A stretch of DNA of 64,000 nucleotides from Cellulomonas sp. ES6 (GCF_030053835.1 NZ_CP125655.1:3472001-3536000), one strand, 5' to 3'; counted from the first letter of the stretch, positions 8,101 through 16,332 are shown. The notes: a model not told the origin generated them from the letters alone. Program-made: numbers and translations.

Positions 8101-9075
8101 GTCGACCAGGGCCTCCTCGACGTCCAGCCCGACCCGGCGGGCCGGCTCCTCGACGACGCGGCGCAGGTCGGCGGGCGTGAGCGGTGCCACCAGCACCGGC
8201 CGGTCCGCCAACCAGCGCGCCAGGCCGTCGTGCGCGAGGGCGCGGTCCACCACGTCGGCTCGCAGGCCGACCACCACCGTCGTCCCGGCCGCGTGCAGCG
8301 CCCCGAGCCCGTCCAGCAGCGCCGCGCCCCCGTCCGGGGCGAGCAGCGCCTCCTCGAGCTGGTCGACCACGAGGACGCGCGCGCCCGTCGCCGCCACGAG
8401 GGCGTCCGGCGGCGGGTCGTCGCCCGGCGTGGTCACGACGGCCACGTCACCGGTCTCCCGCAGCCGCGCCACCAGCCCGGCGCGCAGCAGCGACGACTTG
8501 CCCGACCCGGAGGCGGCGAGCACCACGACCGGACCGGCCCCGGCGTCCGCGACCCGCGCCGCCAGGTCGTCCACCGCGGCCTCCCGGCCGACGAACAGCG
8601 CCGCGTGCGCGACGTCGTACGGCGCCAGGCCGCGGTACGGCGCCTGCGCCGACGCCGGGCGCGGACCCGGGGCGCGGCGCAGCCGGCCGACGAGGGCCAC
8701 CCACCCCGCGCGCTCCGGCTCCGGCACCCCGAGCGCGGCGAGCATCCGCTCGAACTGCTCCACGGTCGCCGGCTGCGGCAGGTGCCGGCCGGACAGGTAG
8801 CCTCCGGCGGTCCCCAGGGGCAGGCCGGCCAGCCGGGCCACGTCCCGCACGCTCAGCCCGGCGCGCTCCCGCAGCCCGGTCAGCGCCCGGGCGAGACCCG
8901 CGCGGTCGTCGACGGAGCCGGGGCCGCCGGGGAGGGCGCCGGACCGGCCCGCCGCGTCCTGCCCGTCCCGGTCCTCCTGCGCGGCGGCGGGCTGCTCCTG
9001 CGCGGCGGCGGGCTGCTCCTGCGCGGCGGCGCGGGGCTGCGGCGCGGGTCCCGCGGGCACGTCCTCGGTGTCCAT
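5170..9075 (-). CDS. HTH - STAND NTPase - TM - WD40 propeller protein
   Basis: Large 1301-residue multidomain protein. Order: repetitive Q/A-rich tail (15-35); an XRE-like helix-turn-helix (about 60-118, SVRDVARLAGLPLGTAGGYLSG); a conserved PYRGLAPYDVAHAALFVGRE linker; a STAND-type P-loop NTPase with Walker A ASGSGKSS (188-195) and Walker B VLVVDQLEE (234-242); a helical arm to ~545; one membrane span (about 562-583); then a long C-terminal region (~640-1280) of repeated [FV]SPDG and D-x-x-x-[VL]-x-[LV]-W motifs, about 14 WD40 blades and so probably two propellers. Such nSTAND1 proteins are thought to oligomerise after ligand sensing by the propeller. The output is not obvious: either the HTH or an unseen partner. 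It stands alone, with a leaderless-type -10 (TACGGT on the minus strand). Confidence 0.85.
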   Translation of the reverse strand: MDTEDVPAGPAPQPRAAAQEQPAAAQEQPAAAQEDRDGQDAAGRSGALPGGPGSVDDRAGLARALTGLRERAGLSVRDVARLAGLPLGTAGGYLSGRHLPQPATVEQFERMLAALGVPEPERAGWVALVGRLRRAPGPRPASAQAPYRGLAPYDVAHAALFVGREAAVDDLAARVADAGAGPVVVLAASGSGKSSLLRAGLVARLRETGDVAVVTTPGDDPPPDALVAATGARVLVVDQLEEALLAPDGGAALLDGLGALHAAGTTVVVGLRADVVDRALAHDGLARWLADRPVLVAPLTPADLRRVVEEPARRVGLDVEEALVDVLVADATSGASAAGRGTLDPGVLPLVSHALYATWRAASGRRLTLAQYRAVGGLGGAIAQTAEGVVGGWPPERLAVARRVLLGLVHVRDHHVAGRPLALDDLAGTSAAGDVADAPGRAATVEVVDALVAARLLTADRGHVRLAHEALLTAWPRLAGWIEDDREALRLHGRLAEAARHWDDAGRDPDLELRGVQLEAALAWRTGGGAATAVENAYLDASRGSRDRQAAAQRRSARRLRVLSAGLAVLTVSTAVLAGAAAAQSRTRERERDLAVSRQLAVTAQSLAATDPDLSAQVAAAALATAGTLEARSALLSTTGTAVPARLGSVGALVNGVAVSPDGALLAAATDGSAVALWALGDEPHPVGELPVDDGALYAVAFTPDGRGLLAGGDAGLLRAWSVEDPDDPRPLPVEGPAAGATLYDLAVDDGVVAAGASDGTVHLWTVGPGTGPTAPEPAAVLPVSPGGATQAVALRDGVLAAGGSTGALTLWDVRDPAAPAAAAPGPPLGEAPVAALAWSPDGTTLAAGTTAGVVHVVDARDPAAPEVGTTLTGPASWVNDVAFSPDGGLLAAAGSDQRLWVWDLATGAVAGGAASPTTLLAARWSPDGGAVYASGADGVLREWVHPGPVLAGFASIPGQGAFGTVAGAPLVVTSTTDGVHVWDVTDPARARHRGSAAPPRGARLDGAVAVSDALGIAVVGDTTGGIHAYDLRDPGAPVLLGSARAHTDWVDTVAFDATGTRLAASSDDGTVTTWDLSGGVADGLPATPTGRVGDLGGAVYVVAFSPDGGTLVAAVLSGSVRLLDVRDLAAPRPLGDPVTGPAGYVYSAAYSPDGRTVAATGNDGTVWLWDVEDPAAPDPLGPPLRWGEGYGTNSAFSPDGHRLAVGRTDGTVRVWDVTDPAHPTRWASLSGADGTVYGVEFSPDGTHLTAAAADRTVRVWDLTVEGALGRVCATAARGTSLSDDEWERLAGEVDRPQACR
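8974..9031 (-). repeat. 21-bp in-frame tandem repeat, 2.8 copies
   Basis: A 21-bp unit occurs at 8974-8994 and 8995-9015 and partly at 9016-9031. It encodes the QEQPAAA repeat in the N-terminal tail of the STAND protein. Copies one and two are identical, suggesting recent slippage or expansion. Confidence 0.85.
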
Positions 9076-9355
9076 CGCGGCACACCGTACGTCCCGTCAC
9101 GGCGCGGTCCCCGGGAGGTTGGGCCCACGCCCGGGTGGCGGGGATGCCCGAACGGTCCCGAACGCCGCGCGAGGTTCCGCGCACCGGTGCGCGCGGGTGA
9201 CGCTGGGGGCGGCGTGGCCGGACGCCTGCGCCGCAGGGGGGCGTGGGCGCGGTCCCGTCAGGACGCCGGCAGCGCGCCGCCCGCGGACCGCCGGGCACGT
9301 GGCGCGCGGGCCGGCCCGGGGCTCCGCCGGGGACGCTCGTCGCCCCTCGTGACGC

Positions 9356-10867
9356 TCAGCGCGCCGCTCCGCCCCCGTCGGCGTCGCCGTCGGAGCCTCC
9401 GTCGGCGTCCGTGGTGCCGTCCGCCCCGGGCCGGTCCTCGGAGGTGCCCCCGCCGGTGGGTCCCGCGGTGCCCGACCCGTCCTCGTCGAGGATCTCCGCG
9501 AGCGCGCGGTCGAGGTCGGCGTGCTCGTCCTCGGCGGCGGCGCGGCGGGTGGCGTAGCCGGTGGGGTCGTCCAGGTCCTCGGCGGTCGGCAGCAGGTCCG
9601 GGTGGTCCCACACGGCGTCGCGCGCGGCGGGACCCTGCTCGCGGGCGATGTGCGCCCACAGCGCGGCGGCGTCCCGGGAGCGGCGCGGACGGAGCTCCAG
9701 GCCGACGAGGGTGGCGAACGTCTGCTCGGCGGGACCGCCCGCGGCCCGGCGGCGGCGGATCATCTCGCGGAGCGCGACGCTGTGCGGCAGGTGGGGGAGC
9801 GCGGCGGTGGCGACGACCTCGTCCACCCAGCCCTCGACGAGCGCCAGCGCGGTCTCCAGCCGGGCGAGGACCGCCTGCTGCTCGGGCGTGGTCTGCGGCG
9901 CGAACACCCCGGACGACAGCGCGCCCTGCAGCGCGGCCGGGTCGGTGGGGTCGATGGAGCGCACCGACTCCTCGAGGCTCTCGAGGTCGATGCTGATCCC
10001 GCGCGCGTACGCGTCCACGGCCGCCAGCAGGTGCCCGCGGAGCCAGGTGACGTGCGTGAAGAGGCGGGCGTGGGCGGCCTCGCGCAGGGCGAGGAACAGC
10101 CGGACCTCCTCGAGCGGCACGTCCAGCCCGTCGGCGAACTCGGCGACGTTCCGCGGCACCAGCGCGGTCGCGGGCTCCGCGACGAGCGGCAGCCCGACGT
10201 CGGTCAGCCCGAACACCTCGCGGGACAGCGAGCCGGCCGCCTGACCGACCTGCATGCCGAACACCAGCGCACCGAGCTGGCGCATCATCGCGGCGGGGTC
10301 GAGCGCGCCGCCGCCCATCCCCGCCGGCAGCGCGAGGCCCTCGGGCAGCTGGCCCGGGAGCTGGTCGGCGAGCGTGGTGGCCAGGGCGGTGGACATGGAC
10401 GTCGCGACCGGCTCGGTGAGCGTCCGCCACGTCGGCAGCGTCTGCTCGACCCACTCGGAGCGGGACAGGGCGCGCACCCGGCCGCCGGCGGGCGGCAGGT
10501 CGGTCGCGGCGTCGAGCCAGAGCTCGGCGACGCCGAGCGCGTCCGCGGCGTGGCGGGCCTCGGCGGGGCTGACGGTCGGGTCGCCGCCCTGCACGGCGAC
10601 CTGCCGCGCCAGGTCGTGCGCGACGTCCCAGTTCACGGGGCCGTCCCCGCTGCCCGCGAGCATCCGCTGCACCTGGGCGACGACCTGGTCCACCAGCGCC
10701 GGGTCGTCCGGCAGGCCGGAGGCCCGCGCCATCTCGGCCGGGTCGAGGCCCTGCTCCCGCATCTGGCGCAGCGCCTCGTCCGCGTCGGGGCCGAACATCT
10801 GGCGCAGCATCTGCTCCCAGGCGGATCCGCCCGTGGGCTCGGGCTGGCGCGGGTCGTCGGAGGTCAT
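9356..10867 (-). CDS. DUF2342-family zinc-dependent metalloprotease
   Basis: 503-residue protein of the actinobacterial DUF2342/putative zinc metalloprotease family. The family signature begins with REAAHARLFTHVTWLRGHLLAAVDAYARGI near residue 255, an H-A-R-x-x-x-H arrangement, and continues with LARLETALALVEGWVDEVV. The N-terminus contains a helical MLRQMFGPDADEALRQM segment and the C-terminus is an acidic, Gly/Asp-rich tail. The start is ATG 10867; upstream in-frame sequence is antisense to the next gene. It is divergent from the PDZ protease, as are Rv3195 and Rv3194c in M. tuberculosis by my recollection. The substrate is unknown; an F420-biosynthesis association in some names is only genomic context. 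Confidence 0.88.
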   Translation of the reverse strand: MTSDDPRQPEPTGGSAWEQMLRQMFGPDADEALRQMREQGLDPAEMARASGLPDDPALVDQVVAQVQRMLAGSGDGPVNWDVAHDLARQVAVQGGDPTVSPAEARHAADALGVAELWLDAATDLPPAGGRVRALSRSEWVEQTLPTWRTLTEPVATSMSTALATTLADQLPGQLPEGLALPAGMGGGALDPAAMMRQLGALVFGMQVGQAAGSLSREVFGLTDVGLPLVAEPATALVPRNVAEFADGLDVPLEEVRLFLALREAAHARLFTHVTWLRGHLLAAVDAYARGISIDLESLEESVRSIDPTDPAALQGALSSGVFAPQTTPEQQAVLARLETALALVEGWVDEVVATAALPHLPHSVALREMIRRRRAAGGPAEQTFATLVGLELRPRRSRDAAALWAHIAREQGPAARDAVWDHPDLLPTAEDLDDPTGYATRRAAAEDEHADLDRALAEILDEDGSGTAGPTGGGTSEDRPGADGTTDADGGSDGDADGGGAAR

Positions 10868-11008
10868 GCGGTGCTCCCGGGGCTCGTGGTGGTGCCACCG
10901 TAACCACCGCCTCCGGCAGCGTGACCGGGCAGCCGCCGCGGTTCGCTCAGGGCGCACGGCGCCCGCCCCGGCCGTCCCGCGCACAGCGGGGTGGGGCATG
11001 ATCGTCCG

Positions 11009-12181
11009 GTGCACGCCCAGCCCGACCTGCCGCCGGAGCCGTCCGCCGCGGGGGACGACGCCCTCACCGGCCCCGTCACGGACCCTGCCGCCCCCGACGT
11101 GCCCGCGGCGCCGCCGGTGACCCGTCGCGCGGTCCTGCTGTCCGGCGGGACGCTCGCCGCGGCGGTGCTGCTGGTGGTCCTGCTGCTCATGCCGGTGCCG
11201 TACGCGGTGAACTCGCCGGGGCCGACGCTCGACACGCTGGGCTCGCACGACGGCACCGAGCTCATCACCATCGAGGGCGCGCCGACCTACGACGCGACCG
11301 GGGAGCTGCGGCTGACCACGGTGTCGACGACCGGCGGCCCGGGGTACCCCTCGAGCGTGCTGGGGGTGCTGGCGGGCTGGGTCAGCCCCTCGCAGCTCGT
11401 CGTCCCCGTCGAGACGGTGTTCCCGCAGGACGCCACGCAGGAGCAGCTCGACCAGCAGAACGAGGCCCAGATGGTGTCCTCGCAGGAGAACGCCACGGTC
11501 GCCGCGCTGGAGGAGCTCGGGTACGAGGTGCCGGTCACCCTGACCGTGCACGACGCCGTCCCGGGGTCCGGCGCCGAGGGCGTCGTCGAGCCCGGTGACG
11601 TGCTGCTCGACTTCGACGGCACGCCGCTCGCGTCGTACGGCCAGCTCATCGACCTGCTCGCGGGCACCGAGCCGGGGAGCACCGTGACGCTCGGCGTCCG
11701 GCGCGACGACGCGGACCTCGAGCTCGACGTCGTGACCGGCGAGCGGGAGGACGGCGACGGCAGCCAGCTCGGCGTCTTCATCGACCCGGAGTTCGACCCG
11801 CCGGTGGACGTGCGCATCCAGATCGACCGGATCGGCGGGTCCAGCGCGGGCACGATGTTCGCCCTGGGGATCATCGACCGCCTGACGCCCGAGGACGAGG
11901 CGGCGGGGCAGGTCATCGCCGGCACCGGGACGATGGACCTCAACGGCGACGTCGGTCCCATCGGCGGGATCCGGCAGAAGATGGCCGGCGCGCTGCGGGA
12001 CGGGGCGCGCTGGTTCCTGGCGCCGGCGGACAACTGCGACGAGGTCGTCGGGCACGTGCCGGACGGCCTGGACGTCGTGCGCATCAGCACGCTGCACGAG
12101 GCCCGGGAGGCCGTCGCGGCGATCGGGGCGGGCGAGACCGGCGACCTGCCGACCTGCACGGCGGGCGGCGCCGAGGGCTGA
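11009..12181 (+). CDS. Membrane-anchored PDZ / Lon-like S16 protease (YlbL type)
   Basis: About 390 residues: a short cytosolic lead, one signal-anchor helix (LAAAVLLVVLLLMPVPYAV, ~residues 46-65), an extracytoplasmic PDZ domain (around 175-240), and a C-terminal Lon-type proteolytic domain with a Ser-Lys dyad, S279 in GGSSAG and K324 in GGIRQKMAGA. This is the YlbL/Rv3194c family. The GTG start at 11009 is preceded by CATGAT six bases upstream, a leaderless arrangement. It would process proteins at the outer face of the membrane. It is divergent from the DUF2342 protease and convergent with the PPA1309 gene, 15 bases apart. Confidence 0.9.
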   Translation: MHAQPDLPPEPSAAGDDALTGPVTDPAAPDVPAAPPVTRRAVLLSGGTLAAAVLLVVLLLMPVPYAVNSPGPTLDTLGSHDGTELITIEGAPTYDATGELRLTTVSTTGGPGYPSSVLGVLAGWVSPSQLVVPVETVFPQDATQEQLDQQNEAQMVSSQENATVAALEELGYEVPVTLTVHDAVPGSGAEGVVEPGDVLLDFDGTPLASYGQLIDLLAGTEPGSTVTLGVRRDDADLELDVVTGEREDGDGSQLGVFIDPEFDPPVDVRIQIDRIGGSSAGTMFALGIIDRLTPEDEAAGQVIAGTGTMDLNGDVGPIGGIRQKMAGALRDGARWFLAPADNCDEVVGHVPDGLDVVRISTLHEAREAVAAIGAGETGDLPTCTAGGAEG

Positions 12182-12196
12182 GCGCCCCGGACGGCG

Positions 12197-12817
12197 TCAG
12201 GCGAAGGTCGCCCGCAGCGCCTCGACCAGCCCCGGCACCACGTCGGCGCCCTGACCCACCGCGTCGTCCCGGTCGGCCGCCCGCTGGCGCACGGCGCACC
12301 AGGTCGGCCCGTCGCGCAGCACGCCGACCGCGAGGCGCACGTCCTGCCGCTGCGGGTGCGCGAGGAGGGCGGACAGGGCCTGGTCGGGGTCGGCGGGCAG
12401 GTCCCGCTCGGCCTCGGGAGGCAGCACGATCCGCTCGACCGTCAGCGCCGCGCCGTCCACGCCGTCGGGCCACGCGATCGCACCGAGCAGCCCCTCCAGG
12501 TCGTCGCTCGCCGGCAGTCCCTCCTGCTCGACGGACGTCAGGTGGTCGGCGTCCGACGCGGCGGCGGCGAGGACCGCCGGCGGGAGCTGCGACGCGAGCG
12601 CGGGCTCGGCGTCGAGCGCGGTCTGCGTGCGCACCAGGGCGAACACGCGCACCGGCCCGTCCCAGCCGCCGGTCGCCACGTGCCGCTCGATCTCGGTGAC
12701 GGCCTCGGCGAGCGCGCGCTGCGCCGGGCCCTCGGGGCCGGCCGGCGCCGGGGCGGAGGCCGTCGGGTCGGGCTGCGGGGCGTCGGGGGTCTGCGGTGCG
12801 TCGCTCACGCCCGCCAT
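12197..12817 (-). CDS. PPA1309-family protein
   Basis: 206-residue cytosolic protein without catalytic motifs I can name. An Ala/Pro/Asp-rich N-terminus (1-35) is followed by a compact domain with WDGPVRVFALVRTQTAL, SVEQEGLPASDDLEGLLGAIAWPDGVDGAALTVERIVLPP and a C-terminal GPTWCAVRQR. This pattern matches the conserved actinobacterial PPA1309 family, which I recall being found next to the PDZ protease and UPF0182 genes, as here. ATG 12817 is used; GTG 12808 is the alternative. Function unknown; it may belong to the same membrane-quality system as its neighbours, but that is inference from location only. Confidence 0.8.
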   Translation of the reverse strand: MAGVSDAPQTPDAPQPDPTASAPAPAGPEGPAQRALAEAVTEIERHVATGGWDGPVRVFALVRTQTALDAEPALASQLPPAVLAAAASDADHLTSVEQEGLPASDDLEGLLGAIAWPDGVDGAALTVERIVLPPEAERDLPADPDQALSALLAHPQRQDVRLAVGVLRDGPTWCAVRQRAADRDDAVGQGADVVPGLVEALRATFA

Positions 12818-12963
12818 CCTCGCACCCACGGGTCCCGCACCGGTCCGGGGGCACGGGGGCACTGAGGCCCGGGGAGCGCAGCGCGGGGCGGTGGCCGGTG
12901 CCTGCGCGCCGGTCCCGGCGCCGAGGGCGGCTGGGGACCACCGGCCCGGGCCGTCCGGCGTGT

Positions 12964-12990
12964 GGGAACCTGGGTGCCACCTGGCGCGTT
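12964..12990 (+). promoter_or_regulatory. ECF-sigma-type promoter for the UPF0182 gene
   Basis: GGGAAC (12964-12969) and CGTT (12987-12990) frame a spacer equivalent to GGAACC-N16-CGTT. This is the consensus of extracytoplasmic/oxidative-stress sigma factors (SigE/SigH/SigR class) of actinobacteria. It lies about 75 bases before the UPF0182 start codon and points toward it. Confidence 0.65.
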
Positions 12991-13066
12991 GTGCCCAGCG
13001 TGTGCGCCGGGTGTGCCCGGTGCGTGCACGCTCCACCCCGTACCCGACGACGAGGACCTCAAGGCC

Positions 13067-16000
13067 GTGACCTTCGCCAACCCGTCCGCCCGACCACCGC
13101 GGGGACCGCGCCCGCCCCGGCCGCCCCGCGGGGCCGGCCGCCGCCGCCCGAGCCCCATCGCCGTCACGGTCGTCGTGCTCGCCCTCGTGGTGCTCGCGGT
13201 GCTCGTCCTCGCCCAGGTCTGGACCGAGGTGCTGTGGTTCGACCAGCTCGGGTTCTCCCAGGTGCTGTGGACCCAGTGGCTGACCCGCGCCGCGCTGTTC
13301 GTCGCCGGGTTCCTCGTCATGGGCGGGGCGGTCTTCGCCAGCCTCGCGGTCGGCTACCGCACCCGGCCCGTGTACGCGCCGTCCAACCAGGAGCAGATCA
13401 GCCTCGACTCCTACCGCGAGGCGATCGAGCCGCTGCGCCGGGTCGTGCTCGTCGCGGGGCCCGCGATCCTCGGCCTGTTCGCCGGCATCGCCGCGTCGCA
13501 GCAGTGGAGCACCATCCAGCTCTGGCTGCACAGCACGACGGTCGGCACGAAGGACCCGCAGTGGGGCATGGACCTCTCGTTCTACATGTTCGAGCTGCCC
13601 GGCATGCGGTTCGTCGTCAGCTTCCTCATGGCCGTCACCGTGCTCGCCGGCATCGCCGCGGTCGCGACGCAGTACCTGTACGGCGGCTTCCGGGTCGGCG
13701 GCTCCAGCGCCGCCCCGCGGATGACCCGCGCGGCCCGCGTGCACCTGTCGTCGATCGCGGCGGTGCTCATGGTGCTCATCGCGGCCAACTACTTCCTCGA
13801 CCGGTACTCGATCCTCACGCGCGAGGGCGACCGGTTCGAGGGCGCGTCCTACACCGACGTGAACGCCGTGATCCCGTCCAAGGGCATCCTGGCGGTCGTC
13901 GCCCTGCTCGTCGCCGTGATGTTCGTGGTGACCGCGGTGCGCGGCACGTGGCGGATCCCGGCGCTCGGCGTCGGCGTCATGGTGGTGTCCGCCATCGCCA
14001 TCGGCGGCATCTACCCGGCGGTCGTCCAGCGGTTCCAGGTGAACCCGAACCAGCAGGACGCCGAGGCGCCGTACATCCAGCGCAACATCGACGCGACGCT
14101 CGCGGCGTACGACCTCCAGGACGTGGAGATCACCGACTACGACGCGAGCGTGACGGCCGAGCCGGGCGCGCTGCGCGAGGACGCCGAGACCACGGCGTCG
14201 ATCCGCCTGCTCGACCCGCAGGTCGTCTCCGACTCGTTCCGGCAGCTCGAGCAGATCCGCGGGTTCTACTCGTTCCCCGACACGCTGTCCGTCGACCGGT
14301 ACGACATCGAGGACGAGAGCCGCGACACCGTCATCGCCGTCCGCGAGCTCGACCTGGAGGGCCTGGACGCGCAGCGCCGCAACTGGACCAACGACACCAC
14401 CGTGTACACGCACGGCTTCGGCGTCGTCGCCGCGTACGGCAACACCACGACGTCGACCGGCGCGCCCGCGTTCTGGGAGGGCGGCATCCCGTCGTCCGGC
14501 CAGATGGGGGAGTACGAGCCGCGGATCTACTTCGGCCAGAGCTCCCCGACGTACTCCATCGTCGGCGCGCCCGACGGCCAGGAGTGGGAGCTGGACTACC
14601 CGGACGACGAGTCCGGCGGCGCCGTGAACACCTCGTTCCCGACCGACGAGGTCTCGGCCGGCCCGTCCATCGGCTCCCTGTGGAACAAGCTGCTCTACGC
14701 CATCAAGTTCGGCTCCGAGCAGATCCTGTTCTCCGAGCGCGTGACCCCCGAGTCGCAGATCCTCTACGACCGCAACCCGGTGGACCGCGTGCAGAAGGTC
14801 GCCCCGTACCTGACTCTCGACGGCCGCGTGTACCCCGCGGTGGTCGACGGCCGGGTCAAGTGGATCGTCGACGGGTACACCACCTCGGACCAGTACCCGT
14901 ACGCCGCCGCGCAGTCCCTCGAGGACGCGACGACCGACTCCCTCACGCAGGCGTCCGCGACGATCGAGGCCCTGCAGCCCGAGACGGTGAACTACATCCG
15001 CAACTCGGTGAAGGCCACGGTCGACGCCTACGACGGCTCGGTCACCCTCTACGCCTGGGACGCCGAGGACCCGGTGCTCCAGTCGTGGAGCAAGGTGTTC
15101 GACACGTCGCTCTCGCCGGTGTCGGAGATCAGCTCCGAGCTCATGAACCACATCCGGTACCCCGAGGACCTGTTCAAGGTGCAGCGCACCCTGCTCGGCA
15201 CGTACCACGTGACGGACCCGGGCCAGTTCTTCTCCGGCAACGACGCGTGGCGCACGCCGAACGACCCGACCGCCGGGGACCAGAACGTCGCGCAGCCGCC
15301 GTACTACCTCACGCTCGAGATGCCCGGGCAGGACGCCGCGGCGTTCTCCCTCATGTCGTCGTACGTGCCGGCCGGTGCGAACGCCCGCGACGTGCTCACC
15401 GGGTACGTGGCGGTCGACGCCGAGGCGGGGTCCACCGCCGGTGAGCCCGCGGACGGCTACGGCCAGATCCGGCTGCTCGAGCTGCCACGCGACTCCACGG
15501 TGCCCGGGCCGAACCAGATGAACAACAACTTCACGTCGAACCCCGAGGTCTCCCAGCAGCTCAACCTGCTGCGGCAGGGCGACTCCGAGGTCATCCAGGG
15601 CAACCTGCTCACGCTGCCCGTCGGCGGCGGCCTGCTGTACGTGCAGCCCGTGTACGTCCAGGCGGCCACCGGGACCCAGTTCCCGCTGCTGCAGCGCGTG
15701 CTCGTCGCGTTCGGCGACGAGATCGGGTTCGCCAGCACCCTCGACGAGGCGCTGGACCAGGTGTTCGGCGGGGACGACGGCACCGAGGCGGGCGACGCCG
15801 GCAACGACATCGCCCCGCCGCCCACCGACGGCGACACCGGTGGGGACACCGGCGGCGACGCAGGTGACGGCACCGCCACCCCGGCGCCGACGCCGACCCA
15901 GCCCGCGGACGGCGGCGACAGCGCGGACGCGCAGACCCGGCTCAGCCAGGCGCTCGAGGACGCCAACCAGGCGATCCTCGACGGTCAGCGGGCCCTCGCG

Positions 16001-16099
16001 GACGGCGACTTCGCCGCCTACGGCGAGGCCCAGGACCGGCTCCAGGAGGCGCTGGACGCGGCCGTGGCCGCCGACAACGACCTGAACGCCGGGGGCTGA
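13067..16099 (+). CDS. UPF0182 family large membrane protein
   Basis: 1010-residue integral membrane protein. The first ~330 residues hold about seven hydrophobic spans (first VTVVVLALVVLAVLVLAQVW), followed by a large extracytoplasmic region of ~550 residues containing WTNDTTVYTHGFG and NPVDRVQKVAPYLTLDG, typical of UPF0182/Rv3193c. The end is an Asp/Gly/Thr-rich linker (~905-955) and an acidic alpha-helical tail (TRLSQALEDANQAILDGQRAL). GTG 13067 is chosen because GAGGA stands ten bases upstream. Function unknown. An ECF-type promoter upstream suggests envelope- or oxidative-stress induction. A 16-bp-stem terminator follows. Confidence 0.92.
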   Translation: MTFANPSARPPRGPRPPRPPRGAGRRRPSPIAVTVVVLALVVLAVLVLAQVWTEVLWFDQLGFSQVLWTQWLTRAALFVAGFLVMGGAVFASLAVGYRTRPVYAPSNQEQISLDSYREAIEPLRRVVLVAGPAILGLFAGIAASQQWSTIQLWLHSTTVGTKDPQWGMDLSFYMFELPGMRFVVSFLMAVTVLAGIAAVATQYLYGGFRVGGSSAAPRMTRAARVHLSSIAAVLMVLIAANYFLDRYSILTREGDRFEGASYTDVNAVIPSKGILAVVALLVAVMFVVTAVRGTWRIPALGVGVMVVSAIAIGGIYPAVVQRFQVNPNQQDAEAPYIQRNIDATLAAYDLQDVEITDYDASVTAEPGALREDAETTASIRLLDPQVVSDSFRQLEQIRGFYSFPDTLSVDRYDIEDESRDTVIAVRELDLEGLDAQRRNWTNDTTVYTHGFGVVAAYGNTTTSTGAPAFWEGGIPSSGQMGEYEPRIYFGQSSPTYSIVGAPDGQEWELDYPDDESGGAVNTSFPTDEVSAGPSIGSLWNKLLYAIKFGSEQILFSERVTPESQILYDRNPVDRVQKVAPYLTLDGRVYPAVVDGRVKWIVDGYTTSDQYPYAAAQSLEDATTDSLTQASATIEALQPETVNYIRNSVKATVDAYDGSVTLYAWDAEDPVLQSWSKVFDTSLSPVSEISSELMNHIRYPEDLFKVQRTLLGTYHVTDPGQFFSGNDAWRTPNDPTAGDQNVAQPPYYLTLEMPGQDAAAFSLMSSYVPAGANARDVLTGYVAVDAEAGSTAGEPADGYGQIRLLELPRDSTVPGPNQMNNNFTSNPEVSQQLNLLRQGDSEVIQGNLLTLPVGGGLLYVQPVYVQAATGTQFPLLQRVLVAFGDEIGFASTLDEALDQVFGGDDGTEAGDAGNDIAPPPTDGDTGGDTGGDAGDGTATPAPTPTQPADGGDSADAQTRLSQALEDANQAILDGQRALADGDFAAYGEAQDRLQEALDAAVAADNDLNAGG

Positions 16100-16114
16100 C
16101 CCGGCGGCAGGCGC

Positions 16115-16156
16115 ACGACGACGGGCCGGCTCCTGCGGGGGCCGGCCCGTCGTCGT
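16115..16156 (+). terminator. Intrinsic terminator after UPF0182
   Basis: A perfect 16-bp inverted repeat (16115-16130 with 16141-16156), GC-rich with a 10-base loop. There is no T tract, as is common for high-GC actinobacterial terminators. Confidence 0.75.
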
Positions 16157-16217
16157 CCCGGCCGGTGGTGGGACGGCCGGCGGCGGGGAGCTGTGACCGA
16201 GCGCACCACGCCCCGAT

Positions 16218-16246
16218 TTGGCCCTGGCGACACGCTGGCGTAACGT
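16218..16246 (+). promoter_or_regulatory. Promoter of tRNA-fMet
   Basis: TTGGCC (16218-16223), a 17-bp spacer and TAACGT (16241-16246) give a near-ideal primary-sigma promoter. Its expected start is about six bases before the mature tRNA end. Confidence 0.75.
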
Positions 16247-16258
16247 AGACATCACCGA

Positions 16259-16332
16259 CGCGGGGTGGAGCAGCTCGGTAGCTCGCTGGGCTCATAACCC
16301 AGAGGTCGCAGGTTCAAATCCTGCCCCCGCTA
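16259..16332 (+). tRNA. Initiator tRNA-fMet (CAT)
   Basis: A 74-base cloverleaf with acceptor CGCGGGG, D-arm GAGCAGCTCGGTAGCTC, anticodon arm CTGGG-CTCATAA-CCCAG, and T-arm with GTTCAAATC. Initiator hallmarks are visible: no Watson-Crick pair at position 1-72 (C1 opposite U72) and three consecutive G-C pairs closing the anticodon stem. The 3' CCA is not encoded. It stands as a single gene with its own promoter and a strong terminator downstream. Confidence 0.97.

Noticed and set aside
5170..9355. Defence island around the STAND gene.
   Set aside because: No nuclease, toxin, restriction or integrase gene is adjacent; neighbours are housekeeping proteases.
12197..16255. A 1352-residue open frame on the minus strand opposite UPF0182, and similar long antisense frames elsewhere (for example 157-2739).
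   Set aside because: High-GC DNA leaves antisense frames open. These translate to Arg/Gly/His-rich low-complexity sequence, and only the 3' end of the first is a real gene (PPA1309).
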